Of a stretch of DNA of 64,000 bases, positions 26,122 through 37,900 are shown one piece after another. The translations under genes were made by a program, and so were the position numbers. The stretch is taken from positions 87,866,925 through 87,930,924 of the forward strand of contig CM038225.1 of assembly GCA_021442155.1 (NCBI GenBank). Direction: 5' to 3'. The notes under the pieces were generated by a model that did not search any database, was not told the DNA's origin, and was given only the letters and a program-made list of their open reading frames with translations. This stretch comes from Cymbidium sinense (lineage: Eukaryota; Streptophyta; Magnoliopsida; Asparagales; Orchidaceae). Position 1 is the first letter of the stretch; each line of letters begins with the position of its first letter.

Positions 26122-26455
26122 CTTAGGGATGCAAGTACAATCTACTCGTTCTCCATGCCAACATCCTATAAATCTAGCATTGTAAAGGGATGTAAGTCTA
26201 ATCTATATGTTCACCATGTGAACACTCATATGGCATTCCAAAGGGATGTAAGTCTAATATATTTATTTTCCATGCAAACACCCTACATTCTAACATTCCA
26301 AGGGATGTAATTCCAATCATGTTTGCAATGCGAACACCCTAATGACATTCCAAAGGGATGAAATTCCAACCTATATGTTCACCATGCGAGTACCCTAATG
26401 GATTTACAATGGATGCAAGCCTAGTCCTATGTTCTCCATGTGAACATCCCTACAC
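26122..26455. repeat. Minisatellite, about six ~56-bp units
   Basis: Each unit has AGGGATGTAAGTCTAAT, then ATATGTTC, CCATGYGAACACCCTA and CATTCCAA. The phrase AGGGATG (or its close variant) recurs near 26,128, 26,187, 26,242, 26,304, 26,356 and 26,410. Units diverge by substitutions and small indels. Confidence 0.82.
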
Positions 26456-27700
26456 TAAACCTCTAGTATGCTTAGGATATCTAAGATGAGGCAACCCATG
26501 GCTACTAATCAGACTCTCTCTAGACATTATAGCTAGTCCTTTAATAGTGGTAGACTAGAATAATGTAGTCCCAAGATGACAAAACTATGGAAACTTGATC
26601 AGGACTACCCTTATATTTCTTTTACACAGTCATCCATACCATACCATTAAACACTAATTTTAATCAAAATTTATATTATTTACATTTTTAATCGAGAGTG
26701 CTCTCTTACTGCAATAATAAAGGTAATTAACTATGAATGGTTGTATTCATATGAAGTAGAACCCAGAGCTAAATAAATCATAACATACTATCAGGAGAAA
26801 TCTGGCTGAATATATATCAATCTACCTCATAAAACAAACTTCTACCATCCCAATAAAGATGATGAAGACATTACAAAAAAATATTTTTTTTTAGCGAACA
26901 AGAGTTATATTTTAATGATGGATAGAATCTTTGCTTGCTTTTAGCAAGATCCTCTAATTCTTTCACAGTAAAAAATTTCATAGCAAAAACCACCATCCCT
27001 ATTTCAACCACCGCTAACTATCACCAAGATGAAAGAAGCATCTGAATGAGATGGTCCCTATCCTTGTGGCTTGTCATTTACTTGTGGGAATCCTCAATAA
27101 TATGCTCTCACAATTGTTTTATCACTTTGTAGCTTCCTTAGTTTAACCCTTTGCAAGTGGAAGGTGTAAAACTTCATTTGTTTAATAATTTGCAATTATA
27201 ATGAAGATAACCAACTAACTCCTTTGGCTATTTGTTTCAAAGTGGTATTTATCAATTCCAATGTCATAAGTCCAATTTAAGTAAGATTTAATAAATTTGG
27301 ATAGTATAAATCCTTAGAATTATTTGGCTATCAACTCTTAAATCTTGTCAAAATATTTGGGTTGTTTTATTGTAGTTTTTGTAATGTGGGATTTAAAAGA
27401 ATATAAAATTTTCTTTAATTTAAAATCATTTAAATCATTTAAAACTCCATTAGTCATTTTTATTTTTTAATCAATAAAATTAATTTAAATCATTTAACTT
27501 AAAAATCTTATTAATAAAGAGCACAATCAATAAAATATAATTATTACAAATAAAATAATAATTTAAACATAATAAGAAAAATCATATGACCTTTTTATGT
27601 TTCATAGTATTTAACAAATTCACATTAATATAATAGCCATAGTAAATAAGATATCATCATATTAGCATCAAAAGCCTTTCTTCCAAAAAATACACAACCA

Positions 27701-27716
27701 CACTACTACAACAAAA
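27701..27716 (+). repeat. CACTA-like transposon terminus
   Basis: CACTACTACAACAAAA matches the usual start of plant CACTA (En/Spm) terminal repeats. No opposite TTGTAGTG end or 3-bp target duplication was found nearby, so it may be a fragment or chance. Confidence 0.35.
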
Positions 27717-30274
27717 TATGGTATTAAAACTAAATCAAAGTAACATTAAGAATGATTTGCTCATCTTGTTTTATCCCTCCCAAGTATTGTATACTACTAG
27801 CCTCAACATTGTTGGATCTGAAAATTTACATCCGACCATTTGATTAAGAGAGTTTAGACTTGTTGATCAAGTTTTTAGAAGACAGATGGAATTATAGATA
27901 AGACATTACCCAAAGATTTTACCCTCATTTTGTGAGGACTTTTGATTTGGTTCAATTCTTCCTATTGGTGCAAGCACCTATACTTAATTACCCCCCTCTA
28001 ATATTAAGAGAGAAATTTTGATTAAGGTTATTCATTAAGTTGTTAATTACTTAGTGTATAGTAACAACAAATGGAGTTTAAAATTTATGAAATTTATCAT
28101 CTTTTAACTTAAAGTGTATTTTAGGGGAATGGTGACACACTCGATCAAAATCCCATGATTCTATCATCTTGGGTTGTTGTGGTCCCTAGTCTACTTAGTC
28201 GAGGACATAATCAACCCAATCTAGCCAAAGGATCCTTGCTGGTAGCCATTGGTTGCTTTATATAAGGAGACATTATAGGCTTAGGTTGATGTTTATTTAA
28301 GGAGACAACTTTAAGTCTGGCTTGACTAATAGAGAGCTTTTTGGCCTATCAAGTGCACCATATTATTTACAAATAAAGGGGCAAAGTCATTGGAGAACAT
28401 ACATAGTATATCCAAAACCATAATAAAATGGTGCTATTTAACATCAACATACCTAGTCAAATGGCTTTGATCATAACCACTTCATCTGTGAAGCCTACTG
28501 TCTAAACCACGTAAATAGAGGTCTTGTGCCATGTCCTTATTGACATGAGATTATTTAAGAGTGAATATAGTTATACATTTGACTTGACATTAGTTCTTTT
28601 ATGAGCTAGAGTTTTTCTAGGTTTGTCACCTCCAACAAACAATTATGGATGGTGGATTAGGTGAATTTTAGTTTAAGTTATTTAATGTTGAATTTCATTA
28701 AAACATTTAAAGCACAGTAACTTATCAGGTTTTGCACTTGAATTGATATTTGATTTAAGTTAATTTAATTTAAAAGTATACAAATATTTTAATGATATTA
28801 TCTTTTCAGATTGAAATCCTCATTTAACATAGCTATCATCAGGGTAAATCTTATTAACTCTACTCTTTTACAAGCAAGAGATCGAGTACATGATTAATAT
28901 TTATAATTATATATACAAATTTGAATATGATTTTTTCTAATTAAGACCCTTAGTGTCCATTTGTAAATGTAAAATATTATTTACATCAAAAATGTTTTTT
29001 TCATTTTTGTGATTAATATTATCAACTCCAATCCTTATTAAGGGGAGAATCAAATTAATCAGCTAGGACTCATGACTTTCATGATATATGTGAAGTAGCT
29101 CATTTAAGAAGATGTTTAGAGTGATGAATTTTAATTTATCTCAAAAAAGAGATATAATATTTTTTATGAAAATAATGATTAACTTCTGAAAATACAAGCA
29201 CAATTTTTGATGTGAAACCAAATTTAAATTGTTTTTATTACAACTTATGCAGCATTCTCAGACCATATGATTAAGCATTCAATACATTGGTCAGAGTACA
29301 TGCAAACTATTTAAATTATTCTATGTTAACTCATGTAGCATCAAATATTAGGTTTAGGCATTTAACACTGTCGGGGCCTATTCAGGTGTATTGGACTTGA
29401 TTGTGTAGGTTTTAATGCACTCAAATTATGTGATTGCATAATTTTTAGTCTAGCTGCATAATACACGTGTATGATTCATTATTAAATAATTTAAGTAAAT
29501 TTAGCACTAACATAATATTAATTTAGCTTTTACTTCATTTAAAAGTTGGTTTCTATATCAATTGTAAGTCTTACATGAGATTGTTGATATCACACTAAAT
29601 GAAAAGAAGCGACAACATGATTATTACATTTTAAAACATTTTTTGAAAATGATGTCCTATCTTGAGGCATCTTACTTTGATTTTTCAACAAAGGATGTTT
29701 ACTGAAAGATTATAAATGCCTTTACACACCTTATAATCATATCTGAGTGTAAGGTTCAATTGAATAGGAAGTGGATCATTTTGGCTTTCCTAACATTAAC
29801 ACCAAGCATAGCCTCACAATGAGTGAACTTCATTATATGATCTATTTGGAATTTCCCCTCATTTAGAAGCTAACGCAAATTATGGGTGTTGGAATTAAAT
29901 GCAATGTCGCTCCATACTACATGCAATGGTTCACTTCAAAAGCTTACTAATGCCTTATATCCACTTGTGCATTAGGTTGTGAATTCCGTGGCAATTAGAT
30001 TAAAAATAATTTTTAAGTTCACATGGACCTTTACTTCATTCAAGATTGACAAATTTACATTAGACTTTTATTGTTAAATGACGTACAAAATCCATATTTT
30101 AACACTTCAAAATAACCTCCTTTTTCCTGTGCATATAGATAAGTGGATGATTCCAGTGATAAATTCATACACCAAATCTTATCTAGTTTTTTTGTATTAC
30201 CCATGGGTGGTGATTTTTGTCTTTACAAACCTTAAATACTATTTAGTGGGCCTTATAAAGCATCTTTCTTTTGT

Positions 30275-30283
30275 TATAAATAG
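30275..30283 (+). promoter_or_regulatory. Candidate TATA box (TATAAATAG)
   Basis: A perfect plant TATA consensus followed by a T-rich start region and a leader containing TTTGAGTATTCTCAAAG (a palindrome) at ~30,343. It could be the promoter of an unrecognised LTR. No linked gene could be assigned. Confidence 0.35.
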
Positions 30284-30995
30284 AGTGGTTGTTTTATTTC
30301 ATTTCATTTTAATTCATTATAGTTCATTCTAATTCAATCAAATTCTTTGAGTATTCTCAAAGTTTTAGTGTGAGGAGCTTCTATTCATTTCTTGGGAGGA
30401 GGTTTCAAGTTAACTTCAAGTGTATTGTAAGTCCTTCTCTTAATTTTTTGGCAAATTTACTTTGATTTAAATAATCTTAAGTTTTCAACTCTGAATTTAT
30501 TTATGTTTTAATATTAAACATAAGTTCACTTTTGGAGTACTTTTAAGCTCAATTAACATTTCAAGAGTGCCCTTTTTAGTCTTTTTCAAGTCCTGCATAA
30601 GTTCAATTTAAATCCAAGTAATTTAGTTTAAGTTCAATTTTAGCACAATCAATATAATTTATGTTCCATGTCATTCCAAGTTTTGAAAATTTGGTTGCCT
30701 CCCGGTGCCGTCCTCATGTAGGGGGTTGCATCAAGAGATTAGGCCTATTCACCATGCTAATAATGTCGTCCATGGTTGGTGTCATAAGAGGCCATGATTG
30801 TCATTATCAAAATTTTCACCACACGAAGAAGGTGAGCATGTGGTACTTGTACAAAAAATTTGTAATTTATAATTGTCCTTGCCATGCTCAGAAAAGCATG
30901 CACAATGCTTACCTACTACATCATGAGCATCATGACATGTTTCCTTCGCCACGCTAAAAAAGTGTGCATAAATTTTATTTGTTCACTAAATATGT

Positions 30996-33900
30996 TGTTG
31001 ACCTCACTTTTGGATTGAGCTTTCAACTTCTCCATCTTAAACATAGGACTCCTTTAGATATTAAGAGTTCCTCGGTCTTAAGACACTTCTAGTGATTAGG
31101 TGAATACTTTACCTAACCCTAGAGACTTAGAAGAGTTAGCCATTGGAATGGGTTATTCATTAGGGGGTATTAGGAAAACTTTCCTACCCTATAGGTTGAA
31201 CCAAATCCTTACTTCTTCTTTCAAATCAACTTCAAATTCAAACCAACTTCAATATCAAACCAACCTCAAATTCAAATCAACTTCAAACTCAAATCAATCC
31301 CAAATCAAATCTTAAATCAATTTCAACTTAAATTGATTTTCTCAAACTCAAATCAATACCAAAATCCAAATCATGAATCAATTCCAAATGACTGAAATCC
31401 ACGATCAATTCTAAATCCAAAATCTTTCCTAAGCCATCTTGATTTTATCTTATGGACTTAGCTCAAACCAAATCCAAATCAATTCAAACTCAAAATATTT
31501 TCTCATAACCCATTTATATTCTCAATTATATTCACATATAAAAATGAAATATAAATTCAAATAACCAAAACTAAATTCAAAACTCAAATCCCAAATCCAA
31601 AATCTTTCCTAAGCCTTTGATTTCATCTTATGGACTTAACTCAAATCAAATCCAAATCACTCCAAATTCAAAAGATTTTCTCATAACCCATTTATATTCT
31701 CATTTATATTAACAAATATAAATGAATTATAAATTCAAAGAACCAAAACCAAATTCAAAACAAATTTAAATCTAACCTAAATCCAACCTAAACTCTTTCA
31801 AGTCAAATTTATGAACTTAACCAAATCATTCTAAAATCATTTCAAACCTTTGGATTTTATCTCCAAACAATCAATCCTTCAATCATAAGCCCAAATATAA
31901 ACACAAACTTCAATCACCAAATCAAAATCAAACTAACCCAAGTCAAACCCATGTTCACCCTTTTGACTTTAAATTATCAAATAAATCAAAACCCAATTGA
32001 CTCCAAATCACTTACAAATGGATTTATATTTCAAACATAAGTCCATATGTGAGTTCAACCAAACTTAAATCAAGCCTTGATCAAGCCAATTGACTCACTT
32101 AGGCTCACTTGACCTAAAGTGACCTAAAGCACCCTTTTGAGCCAAATTTTAATCCAACCCAAATTGCATTGAACTAAGCTCATCTAAGCCTCACATTGTG
32201 AGCAATAATCATCATGGGATGATCAATCACTCAAATTGGGTCAAACCAAGTCAAACCAAACCTTTGATCAAGTCAACACTTAGCATAAATGAAACTCAAA
32301 CTAGCCAAAATTCACCATAGGCCAAATTGATTGAAACCATTGATCTAAACCAATCCATCATCAATGATTGAACATGATCAAGCCATCAATTCCTAGCTAA
32401 ATTGGCCACTTGACCCAAGTTGACCCAAATTGACCTAAAAAGTCAAAATAGGTCAAATCTTGATTTAAGCAATTTAATTGCAACCAATGGGTCAAATTCA
32501 TTCTAAATGACTTGTTGAACTTGACCAAAGCTTCAATTGGTCAACTAGACCCAACCTAGCCCAGTTGACCATGAACCCAACTTGACCTAAAAGGTGAAAT
32601 CAACTTGAAATCAAACCAAAATAAAATTGATTGAAACCAAAGCTTGCAATACATTCCAAATGACCAACCAAGCCTAAAACCCATGATCCTTTTCTCATAA
32701 TAGGTCAAATTGGTCAACTTGACCCATTTGACCTAAGTGAACTCAAATGAACCAAACCAATGATACCAAAATACTTCAAATGGTCATATGAACTTGACCT
32801 AACCCTAGGTTTGACTATATTTGACCAATTGGTCAACTTGACCCAAGTTGACCCATTTTGACCTAAATGGGTCAACTTGAGCCAAATCACACCAAATAAA
32901 CTCCAAATTCATTGAAAATTTGCACAACCCATTTTAAATCATATCAAATCTGCCCAAATCAAAATTAGAGCCAAATGACCATTTTACCCCTAGGTCAAAG
33001 GGTAAACTATGGACAAATCCACTTAAAATTTGGTCAATTCCTTTTCATGGCCACTTGGCATCCTCCTAGTGGACCATTTGGACACCAAGGAGATGGTGCA
33101 CATGACCCAACCCAAGGCCAAACCGACCCCTCAAATGGAATTTCTCCACTTGGATCACCTCCTACACTGATTTAATATATGTGCACTTCCTCCATTCCAC
33201 TCCTCTGCCAAAACCGAAGAACATGGAGCTCCTAACAACCTAAACAAACCATTCCACCTCCTCAATTTGATCAAAATGGCAAGGCAAGCCTCGACCGTCC
33301 GATCCAAGGAGGGGGAGATATACTCCCCCTCATTCCCACTCAAACCAACTTCCTGACATTCGGTCGAGCTCAGAGGATTAAAGGAAAGCTTCTAAGTTTC
33401 CCAAGCATTCCTAAGCTCATCCCATTTCTTCCTTCTCAATTTTGCTTAAGTCGGAAATAGGGGAGGCCTAAGGGAATTCAACTTCACTCAATTCTCCATC
33501 AAACCTCAATTCAATTTGCAAGCACCATCAAGGAGGCAAGTCAAGCTTACCCAAAGCATTTCCCAAGTATTCAAGCCACGGGAAGGGAGACCTAGACCAA
33601 AGCCGCAAGCCATTGGAGGGAGCCTTGGTCAATTGAGAGATCTACTTCAAATTGAACCTTGAAACTTTTAACAGAGCTTTGTCTCCACTAGATGAAGCTA
33701 CCTCATCCATTGAAAGTGCTGGTGATAGCCTCCGATGAGGTATGAATCAAAACCGAGCTTAGTTTGAAAATTGTTTGGTCCTTTGAAGGGAATTGTAATC
33801 CCATTAAAATTCAACCGTTGGATGTTCTTCCCTATGCTTCTAAATGGTGTGGGTTGAATCTCAGCCTAATCCGAGCTCAAGTGAGCTTGGATCAAGCCAT

Positions 33901-34920
33901 GGAGGATGGATGGCCTCTGTCTCCCGTAGGCTTAAGCAGGGATGAATCATGGGTCATCCATCTCGCATGTTTTGGATGGATAAAAAAATGCATTATCCTT
34001 TAGATTAATTATTTAAAATTATTGTAGGTAAGGGTTGAAATTTGGCACCTAAAAACAAAATATTAAAATCAATATAATTATTCTAAAATTAAACTAAACT
34101 AACTCACACATGGATATGACTAGTAAATTTTTCAAATTTCCTAAATCAAATAAAAATCAAAAAAAATAAAATCTCTTTAAAGAAAAATTCATTTTAAATA
34201 ATCTTATCTTAAGTTATTTGAATTAATTAGGGTGAATGAATCATATGCTTACATCACTTTATTTCTATAAGTATGTTAAATATTTATGCCATATGAAATC
34301 ATGCATTCATATCTTTTGAAAAATCAAATTAAATAAAATAATTCTTTTATGTACATGTTTTGGTATAATTAAGAATATGAGTGGCTATTATCTTAACTCA
34401 ATATTTTTTAAAACCTATAAATCAAGATTACAAATGAAGGTATCTTCTTATAAATACTTATAGCATGCATGTGATTTAACATAAGATTTGTATTTTGTAT
34501 GACTTTCTTCTCTCTCTTAACATGGACTTATAGGATTTGCAAAGTGTATAGTTCATTTGAAAAGATCAACACTTAAATCCATTCTTAATTTCCATGTTAT
34601 GGTTAGAAGGACCTTAATTACACATGTTTATTTATTAATCAAAATCTTTGCATGATTCTTCATCCATTTATTTTTTTTATACATGCACATACTTAGAAAA
34701 TTGTTATATTATGGACATAAGGTTGGAGGCCTTAAGTAGCTAAGTATTATACACTTTCATGTAGAAAATAATGGTGTTTCTAAATATGACTTTTACACAT
34801 GTGAATGTATTGATTAATGGATAAAACTCTTTTCTACTTAATAAATCATGCATTCATGAAACAAAATTTTTTTTGAGATAACATCTCTTTTCATCATTTT
34901 TAAGATTTGCATTATGTATA
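30996..34920 (+). mobile_element. Truncated long gypsy LTR (5' part)
   Basis: Begins TGTTGACCTCACTTTTGG and follows the family LTR: subrepeats (~31,436-31,790), TTGAC array (~32,080-32,900), GGAGATATACTCCCCC block (~33,310), then a jump of about 0.9 kb at ~34,020. It ends abruptly at the first base of element B's 5' LTR. The promoter and 3' part are absent. Confidence 0.82.
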
Positions 34921-37900
34921 AGCTGACCTCATTTTTTTATGAGTCAGTCATAGACATACTTTCTTAGACTTTAAATTCTTTAATCTTAAACACTTCATAT
35001 TTGAACACTCAACCTAGAATAGATAAAAGAGTTAGCCATGGAATTTATGGCTTATTGGATTTTCACATTCTTAAATTTCACTTTTCCTTCAAGTCAAACT
35101 CAATCAGTTCAACTTGATTTGTTTTAAATATCTTATAACTCTTTAACAACCAATTCAATGGATTTTTCAAATCATGAATCAATTCCAAATAATTGAAACA
35201 TGATTGAAATGATTGAAATTCAAGTTAAAAAAATATTTAAAATCCTTTGATTCCTCTCATGACTTAGCTAAATGAAAATCTAAATCAATTCAAATTCAAA
35301 GAATTTTCTCACAACCATTTATATTCTCATTTATATTCACATATATAAATGAAATATAAATTTAAATCAATCAAACTAAATTTAATTCAAAACCAAATCA
35401 AAAATATTTATTCCTTTGATTCTCATGGACTTAGTAAATCAAATCATCAATTCAAATTCAAAGAATAAAATCATTTATATTCTCATTTATATTCACATAT
35501 ATAAATGAAGTATATCAAATCTATAAAACTAAATTCAAAATTAAACCAAATCAAAATATTTCTTAAGTCATTTTGATTCTATCTTATGGACTTAGTCAAA
35601 TCAAATCTAAATCAATTCAAATTCATTTCTCATAACCCATTCATATTCTCATTTATATTTGCAAATATAGATGAAATAAAACTTAAATATCCAAAAATAA
35701 ATTCAAAAATTAAATTCAAATTCAATCAGAAATTTAACCTATGCATTCAAGTCAAAATCTTGAACTTTGCCTCAATTTCAAATCAAGACAAACCCTTGAT
35801 TTTTCTTCATGAATAAATCAACCCTACAATCATGAATCCAAATATAAACATAAACTCCAACCATCAAACAAAAACTAAATTCAAAAAATCAATCCCAAAT
35901 TCACTCATGTTCACCCATTTTAGAAATTATCAAATGAATCAAAACCCATTTGACTCCAAGTCACTTACAAATGGTTATATTTCAATCATAAGTCCATATG
36001 TGAGTTCAATCAAACTCAAATCAATTTGAAACATTTGACCTACTTAGGCTCACTTGACCCAAAGTGACCTAAAGTATCTTATGAGCCAAATTCTAATCTA
36101 CCCAAATTAGATTGAACTAAGCCTAACTAACTCACATTCTTAAACAATCACCATAAGATGATTAATCACTCAAATAAATTAAGTCAAACTAAATTGACCA
36201 AGTCAACACATAGAGCAAATGAAATCTAAAATAGTCAAAATCTATCACAGGCCAAATTGATTGAAACCAATGATCATAACTCATTCATGACCAATGTTTG
36301 AACTTGATCAAGTCATCATTTGAGCGACCTAACTTATTCACTTGACCCAGTTGACCCAACTTGACTTAAAAGTCAATATGTGTCAAAACTTGATCTAAGT
36401 CATGATTGAAACCAATGGGTCAAATTCATTCTAAAATGATTGTTAAACTTGACCAAAGCCCCATTAGCCAACTAGCAACTAGCCCATGACCTTGAACCCA
36501 ACTTGACTAAAAGGTAAAATTGAGCCAAATCAAATATAAATTGATTGGAAATGAAGATACCAATCCATTTCAAATGATCAACCACACCCAACCCGTGACC
36601 AACTAAATGTCAAATGGGTCAAATGGTCAACTTGACCCATTTGACTTAAATGAACTCAATTGAACCACAAATATAAACCAAATTGAATCAAACCAAAGCT
36701 ACCAAAACATTTCAAATGGTCATATGAACTTGACCAAAGGTTTCCAAATTTGACCAATTGGTCAACTTGAAATTGATTATTTTGACCTAAATAGGTCAAT
36801 ATGAGCCAAATAACATCAAACCAATTCCAAATTCATCAAAACTTGGCCCAACCCATTTTTCAATCATACCAACTATATTCAAAATGAAAAGTAAGCCAAA
36901 TGACCATTTTTCCCCTAGGCCATAGGGTAACCTAAAAGCAAAATCACTTGGAATTTGGTCAATTCCTTTTCATGGACACTTGATATTCTCTTAGTGGACC
37001 AAATGGTCACTAATGGATATGGTGCACATAACCCAATGGGTGGTCAAAAACACAATCAATATTAACATGGAAATGCACATGGAATCATCCTCCACCCATT
37101 TCAAGCACATGGCACTCCTCCACTACCTCTCTAGCCAAACCAAATGCAATGCCACCCTAACACTAAAACTCATTTAAAAATATTAAAATGGCAAAATGCC
37201 ATGATCCTTCAAGGGGATATACTCCCCTAATTTCACCAATTCTATTCTCTCTTATTTGATTGAAGCTAGAAACTCAAAAGTGATTACAAGCTCCCCAAAG
37301 TTTCTAAAATTTTCCATTTCCATTTTCAATTTCTTCAAACCAAAAAATGGGAGCTCAATTCCATCTCATCCAATACACAAAACCAAGCCAATTCCTCTTG
37401 CAAGCTTCTTCAGAGGACTTAATCAAACTAACTCCAAGCTTCATCCAAGTTCTCAAAGTAAAGGGGAGGGGACTTTGATCAAGGGTGAGCCCAATTAAAG
37501 GAGAGCTTGATCCATAGAAAGATCAACTCAACCAAATCACCTCAAATCTTCAACAAGGCTTCATCTCCACTAGACAAAGCTACCTTATCGAATTTGAGCG
37601 CCAGTGATAGCCTCCAGTGAGGTATGCCCTCAACCCGAGCTTAAACTAGCCATGGTGTGGTCCTTTATTGAAGAAATTCTTACCTCATGAGAATTAGACC
37701 GTTAGATGTAATCTCCCTTGCATGATGATGGTGTGAATTGAATTTGAGTTCAATCTAAGCTCAATCGAGCTCAGATCATGCCATGGAAGGTGGACGGATC
37801 CCCTTTCCCACAGAAGAACTCAAGGACAGATCATGGGCCATCCATCATTTGGATGGGCACCATGAGCTGATCCTAGGATATCGATTTAATATTTTTTTTA

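Larger units (their letters stand above)
26456..30994. other. AT-rich intergenic DNA, no supported gene
   Basis: No family is recognised. A short stretch at ~26,660-26,790 resembles the LTR tail block (AATCGAGAGT, then GGTAATTAACTATGA). A CACTA-like end lies at 27,701, TATA-like sequences at ~28,260 and 30,275, and small hairpins CATGCT/AGCATG and CACGCT/AGTGTG at ~30,885-30,970. Open frames at 30,078-30,332 and 30,661-30,957 show no recognisable domain. Confidence 0.4.

Noticed and set aside
27361..27680. Origin or scaffold-attachment region
   Set aside because: Only very high AT content is visible; no specific motif supports it.
30661..30957. 98-codon ORF with several His and Cys
   Set aside because: No ordered zinc-finger spacing or known family. 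His codons arise from CAT/CAC-rich hairpin sequence.
36000..36810. Satellite made of GGTCAA/TTGACC units
   Set aside because: The block is present once per LTR at a fixed position in every copy, so it is an LTR segment and not an independent satellite.
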